In this document: piece by piece, positions 17,477 through 27,004 of the stretch
Position numbering within the stretch: the first letter of the stretch is position 1
Layout of the letters: every line of letters begins with the position of its first letter
Source: Gaetbulibacter sp. 4G1
Lineage (GTDB): Bacteria > Bacteroidota > Bacteroidia > Flavobacteriales > Flavobacteriaceae
Assembly: GCF_002741945.1 (NCBI RefSeq)
Contig: NZ_MDVN01000024.1
Span: forward strand, 1-64,000
Direction: 5' to 3'
Length of the DNA stretch: 64,000 nt
The notes under the pieces: generated by a model
What the model was told of the DNA's origin: nothing
The model's input: the letters and a program-made list of their open reading frames with translations, nothing else
Databases searched by the model: none
Made by a program: the position numbers and the translations under genes

Positions 17477-18016
17477 TTAATCCGCTTCAAAAAAGCTAAA
17501 TTTATTGCCTCCATAACTTTTTGAATAGCCAAAATGTTTAAGGTTTGATAAATCTGTATGTTTGGAATGTTCTATAATTAGTAAGCCATCTTCAAGCAAT
17601 AAATTGTTTTGAAATACTAACTCAGGAATTCTTGTAAACAATTCTTCTGAAAAGGCATAAGGCGGATCGGCAAAAATAACATTGGTTTTTTGCATCGTTT
17701 TTTCTAAATACTTAAATACATCACTTTTGATTGTATTTATTGGCATATCAAACTTTTCTGCTGTTTGATTAATAAATTTTATACAACCAAAGTCTTGATC
17801 GACACTAGTGATTTGTTCTGTACCTCTTGAAGCAAACTCATAACTTATATTTCCTGTACCAGCAAACAAATCGAGCACAGAAATTTCGTCAAAATAAAAG
17901 TGATTATTTAAAATGTTGAATAGTGACTCTTTTGCCATATCTGTAGTAGGGCGAACCGGTAAGTTTTTGGGTGCTACAATTTTTCTGCTTTTATGTATTC
18001 CTGAAATAATGCGCAT
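17477..18016 (-). CDS. rsmD: 16S rRNA (guanine(966)-N2)-methyltransferase
   Basis: 179 residues, standard RsmD length. MRIISGIHKSRKIVAPK is the family N-terminus, followed by RPTTDMAKESLFNIL. The SAM-binding motif I is VLDLFAGTGNISYEFASRG and the catalytic motif IV is FADPPYAF. The ATG overlaps the stop of the DUF3822 gene by one base (TAATG), which suggests translational coupling. Confidence 0.95.
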   Translation of the reverse strand: MRIISGIHKSRKIVAPKNLPVRPTTDMAKESLFNILNNHFYFDEISVLDLFAGTGNISYEFASRGTEQITSVDQDFGCIKFINQTAEKFDMPINTIKSDVFKYLEKTMQKTNVIFADPPYAFSEELFTRIPELVFQNNLLLEDGLLIIEHSKHTDLSNLKHFGYSKSYGGNKFSFFEAD

Positions 18017-18837
18017 TAAAAGCTATGAATTAAAGCAAAATTTGAGTAGTTGGTTTTTGCTGATTCTAAATAAGTATAATCATCAAAACGCTTACCAAAG
18101 TCTACATGTCTGATATACTTATAAGCAATTTTATATAAATCATCGTTCTTATCTATATTACCTATAAGCATTAAATTAAGCGTTTCTGGGTTTAGTTTTA
18201 ATTGCTCAGCAGTAAATAATATGTAATAAACAAAATCTTCTTTAGTGACATACTCAAATGTATTATAAAGAATTAGCTTTCCTTTTTCTAAAACAATAAT
18301 TTCAAAATGATTGGAATTTACATTTGCATAAAGCTTAACATCATCAGCATTTTTTTCAATAAATAAAATGCGCTCAATTAAAATAGTGGAAAAATGCTTA
18401 TAAGTGAAGCTGCCAAATTTTTCGTAAATAAAATTATTAATGTTTACGTAAGGGACATACACATTAACACTATCGTTAGAATTTATATCATCAAAAGCTA
18501 TAAAATCTGATTTTAGTATTTTGGAATTAAACTTTAAGTAATCGGCTAAACAATCTTCTTTAAATAAAGGTTTAGGTACAAGTGTAGAAAGCTCGTTTGT
18601 ATGTATTAAATTAACTTTATTAAATGGCGTTTGAAAAACAGTTTCTGTATTAAATAGATGAATGAGTTTATCTAAAACTTCAAAGGGGTTTAGTTTTTTT
18701 TCAAAATCGACATGATCTAATGTCGTAATTGTTTTGCTTTCTCTATTTAGTATACAAAAAGAAAGTCCACTCAAACTTATTTGAATGGACAATTCCAGAT
18801 TAGTTAGTTTGTTATAATTTTTACTCGTTTGAGTCAT
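18016..18837 (-). CDS. DUF3822 family protein
   Basis: 273 residues matching the Bacteroidota DUF3822 group, which is regularly found beside rsmD. It begins LTNLELSIQISLSGLSFCILN, contains VYVPYVNINNFIYEKFGSF, and has an actin-like/ribonuclease-H-like alternation in YANVNSNHFEIIVLEKGKLILYNTF. The role is unknown. Its start lies inside the end of the upstream gene (17-nt overlap) and its end overlaps rsmD, so all three are one operon. Confidence 0.85.
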   Translation of the reverse strand: MTQTSKNYNKLTNLELSIQISLSGLSFCILNRESKTITTLDHVDFEKKLNPFEVLDKLIHLFNTETVFQTPFNKVNLIHTNELSTLVPKPLFKEDCLADYLKFNSKILKSDFIAFDDINSNDSVNVYVPYVNINNFIYEKFGSFTYKHFSTILIERILFIEKNADDVKLYANVNSNHFEIIVLEKGKLILYNTFEYVTKEDFVYYILFTAEQLKLNPETLNLMLIGNIDKNDDLYKIAYKYIRHVDFGKRFDDYTYLESAKTNYSNFALIHSF

Positions 18838-19561
18838 ACGTTTTTGGCCAATTTCCAGCTGTACTAACTTCGTCCATCGATCCTACTTTTATTGCATCAC
18901 CAGTTACTCCTACAATTGTAGAAATTACTTGCTTTTCTTCATTTAGTAAATCTTTATCTAAATCAAAAAACAAAAGGTCCTTTTTAACAGAAGATTCAAA
19001 TACAGGAATTTTAGCATCGTTTTGTTCTATAAAACCTGCCTTTAATTCAAATTTAGTACCTTCTTTTCCTACAGGTACATTCATCATCGTTTTATAGCGG
19101 TCAGAATCTTTAAATAAAGAATCTTTAACAGGAACAAATCCTAAGGTGTCTATAATAACAATATCTTTATACATATCTACTCCAAACTGCTTAGTCATTA
19201 CTTCATCTAGAACACTAGAATCACGTCTTTGTGTAAGTGTATATTCAGCAGTATCTACAAATGTTACTAAATGGTCAAAGTTATTAGCAAACCTACCAGT
19301 TACTTTTCTGTGCGCTAATTGGGCATCTCTAATATCAACTAAGCTTTTAATAACTTCTGCATAACGTTTGTTTTTTTCTTTATTAAAGTGAACCGGACCG
19401 TAAACAGATTGAAATGTATTATATCCTAAAAAAGCAATAAGCACCCATAGTGCAATTTGTAGTATAGGCTTAAATTTTGTAGGAATAAATTTGTCAACTA
19501 GCTTAACTAAGCCAATTGTAACTAGAATTACAACAATTGTAACGATTATTAATGTTAACAT
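18821..19561 (-). CDS. Membrane-anchored protein of unknown function
   Basis: 246 residues. Two N-terminal membrane segments (TLIIVTIVVILVTIGLVKLV and ILQIALWVLIAFLGYNTF) precede a soluble part. That part starts YAEVIKSLVDIRDAQLAHRKVTGRFANNFDHLVTFVDT, a pattern that recalls the N-terminal helix region of pilin-like proteins. It heads the operon with DUF3822 and rsmD. A TAnnTTTG box lies about 40 nt upstream. Confidence 0.7.
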   Translation of the reverse strand: MLTLIIVTIVVILVTIGLVKLVDKFIPTKFKPILQIALWVLIAFLGYNTFQSVYGPVHFNKEKNKRYAEVIKSLVDIRDAQLAHRKVTGRFANNFDHLVTFVDTAEYTLTQRRDSSVLDEVMTKQFGVDMYKDIVIIDTLGFVPVKDSLFKDSDRYKTMMNVPVGKEGTKFELKAGFIEQNDAKIPVFESSVKKDLLFFDLDKDLLNEEKQVISTIVGVTGDAIKVGSMDEVSTAGNWPKTYDSNE

Positions 19562-19601
19562 AGTACGTTATTTATTAAATGAAATTATTAATGGTCTTTC
19601 G

Positions 19602-19609
19602 CAAATCTA
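19602..19609 (-). promoter_or_regulatory. -7 box for the rsmD operon
   Basis: On the minus strand this reads TAGATTTG, matching TAnnTTTG, 41 nt upstream of the ATG at 19561. A standard -33 TTTG is not at the usual spacing. Confidence 0.35.
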
Positions 19610-19655
19610 CAATTTTTTTTTAATCGTAAAAACCAAACTGCGTAAAAATCATTTC

Positions 19656-19663
19656 TATATTTG
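19656..19663 (+). promoter_or_regulatory. -7 box for the RecD-like helicase gene
   Basis: TATATTTG matches TAnnTTTG and lies 29 nt before the ATG at 19692, in the divergent intergenic region. No clear -33 box. Confidence 0.35.
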
Positions 19664-19691
19664 AATAATTTATTAAATATTATTGTTTTAA

Positions 19692-21116
19692 ATGACATCA
19701 TCCGAATTTTATACGCTTATAAAACAGCAGTTTCCGTTTCAACCAACGTTAAAACAAAATATTGTTCTGCAACAGCTTTCAGAGTTTATTTTTAGCAAAG
19801 CTCCTAACTCGTTGTATTTGTTAAAAGGCTATGCGGGTACTGGTAAAACAACTATTGTTGGTACAATTGTTACAAATTTATGGAAAGCAAAAAAAAGTGC
19901 TGTTTTAATGGCTCCAACGGGTAGAGCAGCAAAAGTTATTTCAAATTATTCTAACAAAGAAGCATTTACCATTCATAAAAAAATATATTTTCCTAAAAAA
20001 GATAAAGGAGGTGGTGTAAAATTTATTTTGCAACCTAACAAGCATAAAAACACCATTTTTATTGTCGATGAAGCTTCAATGATTCCAGATACACCAGGAG
20101 AATCTAAGCTGTTTGAAAATGGCTCATTACTTGACGATTTAATGCAATATGTGTATTCTGGTCACCAATGTAAACTACTTTTAATTGGTGATACTGCACA
20201 ATTACCTCCTGTAAAACTAGATTTAAGCCCTGCTTTAGATGAAAATAAACTAGCTTTAAATTATAACAAAGAGGTTACCAAAATGGAGTTGGATGAAGTA
20301 ATGCGTCAAGAGCATGATTCTGGTATTCTTGAAAACGCTACAGTTTTACGAGAAGCTTTATCAAATGCCTTTCATGATACGTTTAAATTTGATTTAGGGG
20401 ATTTTAAAGATATTGTTAGACTTGTAGATGGGTATGAAATAATGGATGCTATTAACGATGCTTATAGCAATTTAGGGAATGAAGAAACTGCGATTATTGT
20501 GAGAAGTAATAAGCGCGCTAACATGTATAATCAACAAATACGAAGCAGAATCTTGTTTAACGAACACGAGTTAACCGCTGGCGATTATTTGATGGTCGTT
20601 AAGAATAACTATTTTTGGATTAAACCAACAACCGAAGCTGGTTTTATTGCAAATGGCGATATAATTGAAGTTTTAGAAATTTTTTCGATTAAAGAATTAT
20701 ATGGTTTTCGCTTCGCAGAAGTTAAAGTAAGAATGGTAGATTATCCAAGAATGCGACCTTTTGAAACCGTATTATTGTTAGATACTATTGAAGCAGAAAC
20801 ACCATCGTTACCCTACGAAGAATCAAATAGACTTTATCAAGAAGTACAAAAAGACTATGAAAATGAAACCAGTAACTACAAAAGGTTTTTAAAAATAAAA
20901 GGCAATAAACATTTTAATGCTTTGCAGGTCAAGTTTTCATACGCCATAACTTGTCATAAATCTCAAGGGGGACAGTGGCATACTGTTTTTGTAGAACAAC
21001 CTTATTTGCCAAATGGTATTGATAAAGACTATTTGAGGTGGTTATATACAGCAGTTACAAGAGCTAAGGATAAATTGTATCTTATAGGTTTTAAAGATGA
21101 ATTTTTTGAGGAATAG
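19692..21116 (+). CDS. ATP-dependent RecD-like (AAA_30 / UvrD_C_2) DNA helicase
   Basis: 474-residue superfamily 1B helicase. Walker A is LLKGYAGTGKTTIVGT (residues 44-59), motif Ia LMAPTGRAAKVIS, Walker B IFIVDEASMIPD, motif III LLIGDTAQLPPV, and the C-terminal UvrD_C_2 block is SYAITCHKSQGGQWHTVFVE with the final LYTAVTRAKDKLYLIG. It has only the helicase core, without the N-terminal RecBCD-interaction domains of true RecD. It probably acts in DNA repair or recombination; the exact role is not known. Confidence 0.92.
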   Translation: MTSSEFYTLIKQQFPFQPTLKQNIVLQQLSEFIFSKAPNSLYLLKGYAGTGKTTIVGTIVTNLWKAKKSAVLMAPTGRAAKVISNYSNKEAFTIHKKIYFPKKDKGGGVKFILQPNKHKNTIFIVDEASMIPDTPGESKLFENGSLLDDLMQYVYSGHQCKLLLIGDTAQLPPVKLDLSPALDENKLALNYNKEVTKMELDEVMRQEHDSGILENATVLREALSNAFHDTFKFDLGDFKDIVRLVDGYEIMDAINDAYSNLGNEETAIIVRSNKRANMYNQQIRSRILFNEHELTAGDYLMVVKNNYFWIKPTTEAGFIANGDIIEVLEIFSIKELYGFRFAEVKVRMVDYPRMRPFETVLLLDTIEAETPSLPYEESNRLYQEVQKDYENETSNYKRFLKIKGNKHFNALQVKFSYAITCHKSQGGQWHTVFVEQPYLPNGIDKDYLRWLYTAVTRAKDKLYLIGFKDEFFEE

Positions 21117-21135
21117 TTTTTGATTAGATTTAATT

Positions 21136-21702
21136 ATGACAATAGAAACCATTATTAGTATATGTTTAGGTGTTGGACTTGCAGCATCAGTTGGGTTTAG
21201 AGTTTTTTTGCCTTTGTTTGCATTGAGTCTAGCTTCTTATTTTGACGTTTGGCAACTCAACGAATCTTGGCAATGGATAGGTAGTACAACAGCTTTAATA
21301 ACTTTAGGTGTAGCAACACTAGTAGAAATATTTGCTTATTTTATCCCTTATATCGATAATTTGTTGGATAGTATTGCAGTGCCATTAGCTGCACTAGCAG
21401 GAACTGCTGTTATGATGTCTACAGTTGCCGATTTAAGTCCAGTAGTAACTTGGTCGTTGGCTATAATAGCTGGAGGAGGAACAGCAGCAGCCATAGCAGG
21501 AACTTCAAGTACAACACGTTTAGCATCAACAGCTACAACAGGAGGTTTAGGAAACCCTATAGTTTCTAGTTTAGAAACGGGTACATCTATAGTAATGTCA
21601 ATAGTTTCAATATTCTTACCAGTTATAGCCATAATTTTAGTGGCAATCATATTATTTATAATTTTTCGACTTTATAAAAAGTTTAGGCCAACTAATCCTT
21701 AA
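21136..21702 (+). CDS. DUF4126 family membrane protein
   Basis: 188 residues with about five membrane segments. The N-terminal ISICLGVGLAASVGFRVFLPLF is a DUF4126 hallmark, followed by an Ala/Gly/Thr-rich stretch (GGGTAAAIAGTSSTTRLAST) and a strongly hydrophobic end (IFLPVIAIILVAIILFIIF). Function unknown. It follows the helicase gene by 19 nt. Confidence 0.85.
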   Translation: MTIETIISICLGVGLAASVGFRVFLPLFALSLASYFDVWQLNESWQWIGSTTALITLGVATLVEIFAYFIPYIDNLLDSIAVPLAALAGTAVMMSTVADLSPVVTWSLAIIAGGGTAAAIAGTSSTTRLASTATTGGLGNPIVSSLETGTSIVMSIVSIFLPVIAIILVAIILFIIFRLYKKFRPTNP

Positions 21703-21750
21703 AACCTCTAATATTTATTCTATTTTTGAATTAGAATTGAATAATTACTT

Positions 21751-22479
21751 ATGAAAATAATCTCAATGATTCCTGCACGTTATAGTGCTACTCGTTTTCC
21801 AGGGAAACTTATGCAAGATTTAGGCGGAAAAACTGTTATTCGACGTACTTATGAAGCTACAGTTGCTACTCATTTATTTGATGATGTTTTTGTGGTAACT
21901 GACAGTGATATTATTTATAATGAAATTGTAAATAACGGAGGTAAAGCCATTATGAGCATTAAGGAACATGATTGCGGTAGTGATAGAATAGCCGAAGCTG
22001 TTGAAGATTTAGATATTGATATTGTTATTAATGTTCAAGGGGATGAACCTTTTACTGATGCTGAGTCATTAAAAAAATTAATTGAAGTTTTTAAAGATGA
22101 TAGTGATAAAAACATTGATTTGGCATCATTAATGGTACATATTACCGATGTTAATGAAATTAATAACCCAAATACAGTAAAAGTAATAGTTGATCAAACA
22201 AATTTTGCATTATATTTTTCTCGAAGCCCAATACCATATCCAAGAGATGAAAACGTAGGAGTCAAATATTACAAGCACAAAGGTGTTTATGCTTTTAGAA
22301 AGGAAGCCATTTTAGATTTTTATAATTTACCTATGTTACCACTTGAAGCTTCAGAAAAGATAGAATGTATACGTTATTTAGAATATGGAAAACGTATAAA
22401 AATGGTAGAAACTGATGTAGAAGGAGTAGAAATTGACACACCAGAAGATTTAGAACGCGCAAAAAAATTATGGAAATAA
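21751..22479 (+). CDS. kdsB: 3-deoxy-manno-octulosonate cytidylyltransferase
   Basis: Activates Kdo (or 8-amino-Kdo) with CTP for lipopolysaccharide core synthesis. The 242 residues fit the family. Signatures are [21 protein letters not shown] (CTP binding), [10 protein letters not shown] (metal and nucleotide) and the late [16 protein letters not shown]. Downstream on the same strand is a KdnB-like dehydrogenase, and a KdnA-like aminotransferase lies at the right edge of the window, so the physiological substrate may be the 8-amino sugar. Confidence 0.95.
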   Translation: MKIISMIPARYSATRFPGKLMQDLGGKTVIRRTYEATVATHLFDDVFVVTDSDIIYNEIVNNGGKAIMSIKEHDCGSDRIAEAVEDLDIDIVINVQGDEPFTDAESLKKLIEVFKDDSDKNIDLASLMVHITDVNEINNPNTVKVIVDQTNFALYFSRSPIPYPRDENVGVKYYKHKGVYAFRKEAILDFYNLPMLPLEASEKIECIRYLEYGKRIKMVETDVEGVEIDTPEDLERAKKLWK

Positions 22480-22524
22480 CTTGTGCTGAACTCGTTTGGG
22501 TTACTCACTCATAAATAATTTAAA

Positions 22525-23226
22525 TTGAATAAAAAATACGAAAACATTAAAGTAATTGGTTTTGATGCAGACGATACGCTTTGGGTAAACGAAACCTATT
22601 TTCGTGAAGCAGAGATGGAGGTTCAACGTTTATTATCAGAATATGAAACCCCAAATAAAATAGACCAAGAATTATTTAAAATGGAAATGAAAAACTTACC
22701 GCTGTATGGTTATGGTGTTAAGGCTTTCATCTTATCAATGGTTGAAGTCGCTTTGGAATTATCTAACTATAATATTTCAAATAAAACTATTGAGGCTATT
22801 TTAAATATTGGTAAAAACATGTTAGGAAAGCCTGTTGAATTGCTTGATGGTGTTGAAGAAGTGTTAAACACGTTATCAAAAAAATATCGATTAATATTAG
22901 CGACAAAAGGTGATTTGTTAGACCAAGAACGAAAACTTGAAAAATCTGGATTAACTAGATATTTTCATCATATTGAAGTATTAAGTGATAAACAAGAAAG
23001 TAACTATTCTAACCTTTTAAATCATTTAGATATTAATCCATCAGAATTTTTAATGATTGGAAACTCTTTAAAATCTGATGTTTTGCCTCTAGTAAATATA
23101 AAGGCAAATGCAGTTCACGTTCCATTTCACACAACTTGGGCGCACGAAGAAGTAAGTAAAAAAGAAACTAATGGTAAAACCTATAGAACTATTAGTGGTT
23201 TAAAAGACGTATTAAAATTATTGTAA
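22525..23226 (+). CDS. HAD-superfamily hydrolase
   Basis: 233 residues. Motif I is GFDADDTLW near the N-terminus, motif II ILATKGD, and motif III/IV MIGNSLKSDVLP. The cap is helical as in YjjG-type subfamily I phosphatases. The start is a TTG: an in-frame TAA lies three codons upstream and no ATG precedes motif I, so TTG is the only choice. Its position between kdsB and the KdnB-like gene suggests a sugar-phosphate substrate, but that is only context. Confidence 0.85.
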   Translation: MNKKYENIKVIGFDADDTLWVNETYFREAEMEVQRLLSEYETPNKIDQELFKMEMKNLPLYGYGVKAFILSMVEVALELSNYNISNKTIEAILNIGKNMLGKPVELLDGVEEVLNTLSKKYRLILATKGDLLDQERKLEKSGLTRYFHHIEVLSDKQESNYSNLLNHLDINPSEFLMIGNSLKSDVLPLVNIKANAVHVPFHTTWAHEEVSKKETNGKTYRTISGLKDVLKLL

Positions 23227-23313
23227 TTTTAGTAAGATATTTCACTAATATTTAACCGAGTTAAAGTGAAATTAGTACTATTTTTACATTTTGTAAAAAG
23301 AAAAATATATTAA

Positions 23314-24396
23314 ATGAGTTATAAAAACTTTCCAATGGTGCCAAGAGTAATTTTTGGCAGAGGTAGTTTTAATCAGTTAAGTGATATTATTGCCCCAAAA
23401 CGATTAAGTATTAATGCCCCATTCATTTTTTTAGTGGATGATGTATTTAAAAACAAAACCTGGTTAACATCACGAATACCTACTTCGTATGATGATAGAA
23501 TTATATTTATATCCTCAAAAGAGGAGCCCAAAACTTCACAAGTTGATGAACTAGTTGAAGAGATAATTTTAAAGACGAAAGAACGCCCATCTGGAATTAT
23601 AGGAATAGGAGGAGGCACTCTGCTAGATTTAGCAAAAGCAGTTTCTATAATGATTACAAATGAGGGTGAAACTAAAAACTACCAAGGTTGGGATTTAGTT
23701 AAAAATCCTGCAATATACCATGTTGGAATCCCTACTATATCTGGTACAGGTGCTGAGGTTTCAAGAACGACAGTACTTACTGGACCAGAAAGAAAATTAG
23801 GAATTAATTCAGATTTCACACCTTTTGATCAAGTTATATTAGATTCTGAGCTCACTAAGGATGTGCCTACAGAACAGTGGTTTTATACAGGAATGGATTG
23901 TTATATTCATTGTATTGAGTCGCTTACAGGGACTTATTTAAATGCATTTAGCCAAAGTTATGGAGAAATGGCATTAGAGCTTTGCAAAGAAATATTTTTA
24001 GAAGATTCACTTACCAAAACTGATGCACAAGAAAAACTTATGATGGCATCATGGCATGGAGGTATGAGTATTGTTTACTCTCAAGTTGGTGTGGCACATG
24101 CAATGAGTTATGGATTGTCATATTTATTAGGAACTAAACATGGTATAGGTAACTGTATTGTTTTTAATCATTTGGAGGAGTTTTACCCTGATGGAGTAAA
24201 ACTATTTAAAGCCATGAAGAAGAAGCATAATATTGTTTTACCAAAAGGGATTTGTGCAGATTTAAGTGATAGAGAATTAGATATAATGATTAAAATATCC
24301 CTTAGCCTAGAACCTCTTTGGGAAAATGCCTTAGGTGAAAATTGGAAGAAAAAAATAACACCTAAAAAGCTAAAAGAACTTTATCAAAAAATGTAA
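23314..24396 (+). CDS. kdnB: KdnB-like iron-containing alcohol dehydrogenase (8-amino-Kdo pathway)
   Basis: 360-residue metal-dependent alcohol dehydrogenase. The NAD-binding loop is GIIGIGGGTLLDLAKA. The metal region contains MDCYIHCIESL, GVAHAMSYGL and GTKHGIGN, giving the usual Asp/His ligands. PTISGTGAEVSRTTVLTGP and DVPTEQWFYTGMDCYIHC closely resemble Shewanella KdnB, which oxidises the C8 hydroxyl of Kdo before KdnA aminates it. The nearby kdsB and the KdnA-like gene at 63423 support this. The dehydrogenase call is firm; the Kdo assignment is from family memory and context. Confidence 0.8.
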   Translation: MSYKNFPMVPRVIFGRGSFNQLSDIIAPKRLSINAPFIFLVDDVFKNKTWLTSRIPTSYDDRIIFISSKEEPKTSQVDELVEEIILKTKERPSGIIGIGGGTLLDLAKAVSIMITNEGETKNYQGWDLVKNPAIYHVGIPTISGTGAEVSRTTVLTGPERKLGINSDFTPFDQVILDSELTKDVPTEQWFYTGMDCYIHCIESLTGTYLNAFSQSYGEMALELCKEIFLEDSLTKTDAQEKLMMASWHGGMSIVYSQVGVAHAMSYGLSYLLGTKHGIGNCIVFNHLEEFYPDGVKLFKAMKKKHNIVLPKGICADLSDRELDIMIKISLSLEPLWENALGENWKKKITPKKLKELYQKM

Positions 24397-24397
24397 G

Positions 24398-24946
24398 ATG
24401 CGTTGGTTAGCCAGATTTATTTATTTTAAGCTTTTAGGATGGAAAGCTGTTGGCAATATCAATTTTTCTCAAAACTCAATTAAAAAAGCCGTCATTATAG
24501 CTGTACCGCATACAAGCTGGCATGACTTTTATATCGGTATTTTACTTCGATCAGTATTAAATATTAAAACAAATTTTGTAGGTAAAAAGGAATTGTTTGT
24601 TTTTCCCATTGGATGGTTTTTTAGAGCTTTAGGGGGAGCACCTATTAATAGACAATCTAATGAAAACAAGGTAGAGGCCATAGCAAAATTATTTAACGAT
24701 AGAGAAGAATTTAGAATGGCTCTGGCTCCAGAGGGTACAAGAAAAAAAGTAGAGGAGTGGCGCACTGGGTTCTATTATATAGCAAAAGAAGCTAATGTGC
24801 CCATCATTATGTTTACACTAGATTTTGAAAACAAACAAAATAAAATTTCCGAGCCTTTTTATCCTACAAATGATACTAAAGCAGATTTTGAATTTATGTA
24901 CAATTTCTATAAAGGTGTCAAAGGGAAAGTTCCAGAATACTCATAA
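24398..24946 (+). CDS. 1-acyl-glycerol-3-phosphate acyltransferase-like protein
   Basis: 182 residues, PlsC family. The catalytic HX4D is HTSWHD; the substrate-binding block is GGAPINR and the third block is ALAPEGTR. It is shorter than classical PlsC. It starts one base after the dehydrogenase stop (TAA G ATG), so it is co-translated with it. It may acylate lipid A-related or phospholipid precursors; the substrate is not evident. Confidence 0.88.
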   Translation: MRWLARFIYFKLLGWKAVGNINFSQNSIKKAVIIAVPHTSWHDFYIGILLRSVLNIKTNFVGKKELFVFPIGWFFRALGGAPINRQSNENKVEAIAKLFNDREEFRMALAPEGTRKKVEEWRTGFYYIAKEANVPIIMFTLDFENKQNKISEPFYPTNDTKADFEFMYNFYKGVKGKVPEYS

Positions 24947-24947
24947 A

Positions 24948-25553
24948 TTATTTATGATTCCAGGCACTTTCATCATTTTTATTGTTTGGCGATAACCCTA
25001 GCACTTCATTATTAGTATTTACCCCTAAACCAAGAACTGTTCTATTAGCATAATTAAAATATGAAACAACTTGGTTTACTTCTAGTATTTCACCATCATT
25101 AATTCCATAATTTCTTAGTTTATTTATATCATTCTCACTTATTTTATTTGCCTCAAATGTCAGTTGTTTTGCATAAACAGATAAAGCAAATTCCTTTTCA
25201 TTTAAAATTTCAAGTAGCGAATCATTTTCAATATGAAACTTAATCAATTCAGCTTTCACATCATCATTTAAAAAACGTTTCATGCCTTCATAATGGTGTT
25301 TATAGCAATACTCACAATTATTAATATAACTAGTGTAAGTACCTAAAAGTTCTAAAAACCAATTTGGAAAAGTGTTATTTGTATGATGCAATGTGTTTTT
25401 ATAAATACTCATATGACCAACCAGTGTGTGAGGTCTTAAGCTGTGAATACTGAGAACATTATCTATTTGATCATTTGGTCCTTTAATTTTTTTATAAATA
25501 GATTTTAATTTACCAGTGGCTTCTTCAAAAGGAATGACTTTAATCCAACTCAT
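24948..25553 (-). CDS. Peroxidase-related / carboxymuconolactone-decarboxylase-like protein
   Basis: 201 residues of helical AhpD-like fold. The active-site motif is NNCEYCYKHHYEGM (CxxC followed by His), with the preceding LLGTYTSYI helix. The C-terminal YFNYANRTVLGLGVNT is typical of the uncharacterised peroxidase-related branch. Probably an alkylhydroperoxidase-type redox enzyme. It is convergent with the acyltransferase gene, one base apart. Confidence 0.85.
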   Translation of the reverse strand: MSWIKVIPFEEATGKLKSIYKKIKGPNDQIDNVLSIHSLRPHTLVGHMSIYKNTLHHTNNTFPNWFLELLGTYTSYINNCEYCYKHHYEGMKRFLNDDVKAELIKFHIENDSLLEILNEKEFALSVYAKQLTFEANKISENDINKLRNYGINDGEILEVNQVVSYFNYANRTVLGLGVNTNNEVLGLSPNNKNDESAWNHK

Positions 25554-25695
25554 TTCATAATTATTTTTTAACTAATTTCTATTTAAACAATGCTTTGGCA
25601 CACATTTTGAATGTTAACTAGTAGAATCACGAATGAAACATAAAGTAAACCAGTTACTGGCTCTAAAAAGAAACATTCGTTCTATATATACACTT

Positions 25696-25722
25696 AAAGC
25701 TACTTTAATTTAGAGTAGCTTT
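25696..25722. terminator. Hairpin terminator after the aspartyl protease gene
   Basis: The stem AAAGCTACT / AGTAGCTTT (9 bp, short loop) lies directly beyond the minus-strand stop at 25724, with A/T runs on both sides. It can end the protease transcript. Confidence 0.75.
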
Positions 25723-25723
25723 T

Positions 25724-26914
25724 TTACTTTGGTAATGTTTTTTTAACGTTAACGGTTTTTAATAAGCCCTCACTATTTTTTATAGTTAATTCTATCGTAT
25801 CATTTTTATTATATAACGCCTTAGCTGTTATAAAATCACAAACAGGAATACTACCAACATCAAGTGCATTTAATTTGATAATTTCATCGCCAAAACTAAT
25901 TACTTTTTTTAGCTCTTCATCCCATACAATACCAACAACAAGTTTGTTGTTTATAATAGTAGGACTAAACCCTAAAACTTTTTCCTGCAGATCTATTGTA
26001 GGTTTATAAGAATTAAAATAGAATTTTTTATTTAAAAAATCTATTGTTACCATTCCGTATTTTAAAATTTCTGCTCCAATTCTAGAATTATTGTCATTGG
26101 TTGTTTCTGTTACAACATTTTTAAATATAGTATTGTTTACTTTAAAAGTATCTGCCGTTACTCTATAATGTTTGTTATTATCAGCAGCACCGAATAAACC
26201 AATACTTTTACTACCAAAACCTTTATTATTAACTTTAAAAATATTATTCTTTTGTAGTATGCCAAAATTCTTCAGAGATAAATCGTAAAAGCCTTTCATC
26301 CCCGTGTCAATTAATAATTGCTCTCTAGCATTTGTTTCACCTTTCAAATTAATCCATATATACGGGCTTTTTTGCCCACCAATTAGATAAAGCTTAGTAG
26401 CATTTTTTTTATTTAAAGTAAGTTTCTTCTTTGCATCAGTCAGCCTAATTATTTTTTCTTTTAAATCGATTTGAACTATAGATTTTTGTAACATATTACT
26501 TCCAATGAACCCGTCAATTTCAAAGCAATCAAAAATTAAATTGCTTTTACTTTTATCAACTAATGCTGGACAATTTTTAAAAATAACATTGCCAAATGTT
26601 ATTTGAGGAATAGAAACAACCTCCAAGCTATTTTGTTTATTTGATGAATCTTTTATGTTAATACTTTTAATTGATGTAGTTTTAATTGCATTTTGAAGCT
26701 TTTCTGATATTAAGTTTGGAGCACCAGTATCTAATAAAAAACGATACGTTTTATTTTCAATTATAACTGGAACAATTATTTTTTCTGAAATAAAATCAAA
26801 ATTAATTTCTGTATAATAGTTTTTTGGAGTAATTAAATCTTTTTTGAAAATATTTTTTTGACCAAAAGATTGGATTACAATACACAAGAAAACAATGCTT
26901 ATAGTTTTTTTCAT
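25724..26914 (-). CDS. Secreted retropepsin-like aspartyl protease with PDZ-like end
   Basis: 396 residues with a signal peptide (ISIVFLCIVIQSFGQ). Two pepsin-type half-sites are present: FLLDTGAPNLIS near residue 60 and LLIDTGMKGFYDLS near residue 205, each with a D-T-G. The C-terminal 80 residues (GIVWDEELKKVISFGDEIIKLNALDVGSIP) form a PDZ-like module. Family members are periplasmic or outer-membrane proteases of unknown substrate. A hairpin terminator follows directly. Confidence 0.85.
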   Translation of the reverse strand: MKKTISIVFLCIVIQSFGQKNIFKKDLITPKNYYTEINFDFISEKIIVPVIIENKTYRFLLDTGAPNLISEKLQNAIKTTSIKSINIKDSSNKQNSLEVVSIPQITFGNVIFKNCPALVDKSKSNLIFDCFEIDGFIGSNMLQKSIVQIDLKEKIIRLTDAKKKLTLNKKNATKLYLIGGQKSPYIWINLKGETNAREQLLIDTGMKGFYDLSLKNFGILQKNNIFKVNNKGFGSKSIGLFGAADNNKHYRVTADTFKVNNTIFKNVVTETTNDNNSRIGAEILKYGMVTIDFLNKKFYFNSYKPTIDLQEKVLGFSPTIINNKLVVGIVWDEELKKVISFGDEIIKLNALDVGSIPVCDFITAKALYNKNDTIELTIKNSEGLLKTVNVKKTLPK

Positions 26915-26948
26915 TTTAAAGATTTTTATTAAGATAAATAATAAAATT

Positions 26949-26982
26949 AAAAAGCCACATCAATCAGGAGACATGGCTTTTT
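26949..26982. terminator. Hairpin terminator after the metalloprotease gene
   Basis: AAAAAGCCA pairs with TGGCTTTTT over 9 bp with a 16-nt loop, just beyond the minus-strand stop at 27005. On the minus strand the stem ends in a T run. Confidence 0.75.
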
Positions 26983-27004
26983 ATACTTTTTATTAAATAT
27001 ATTG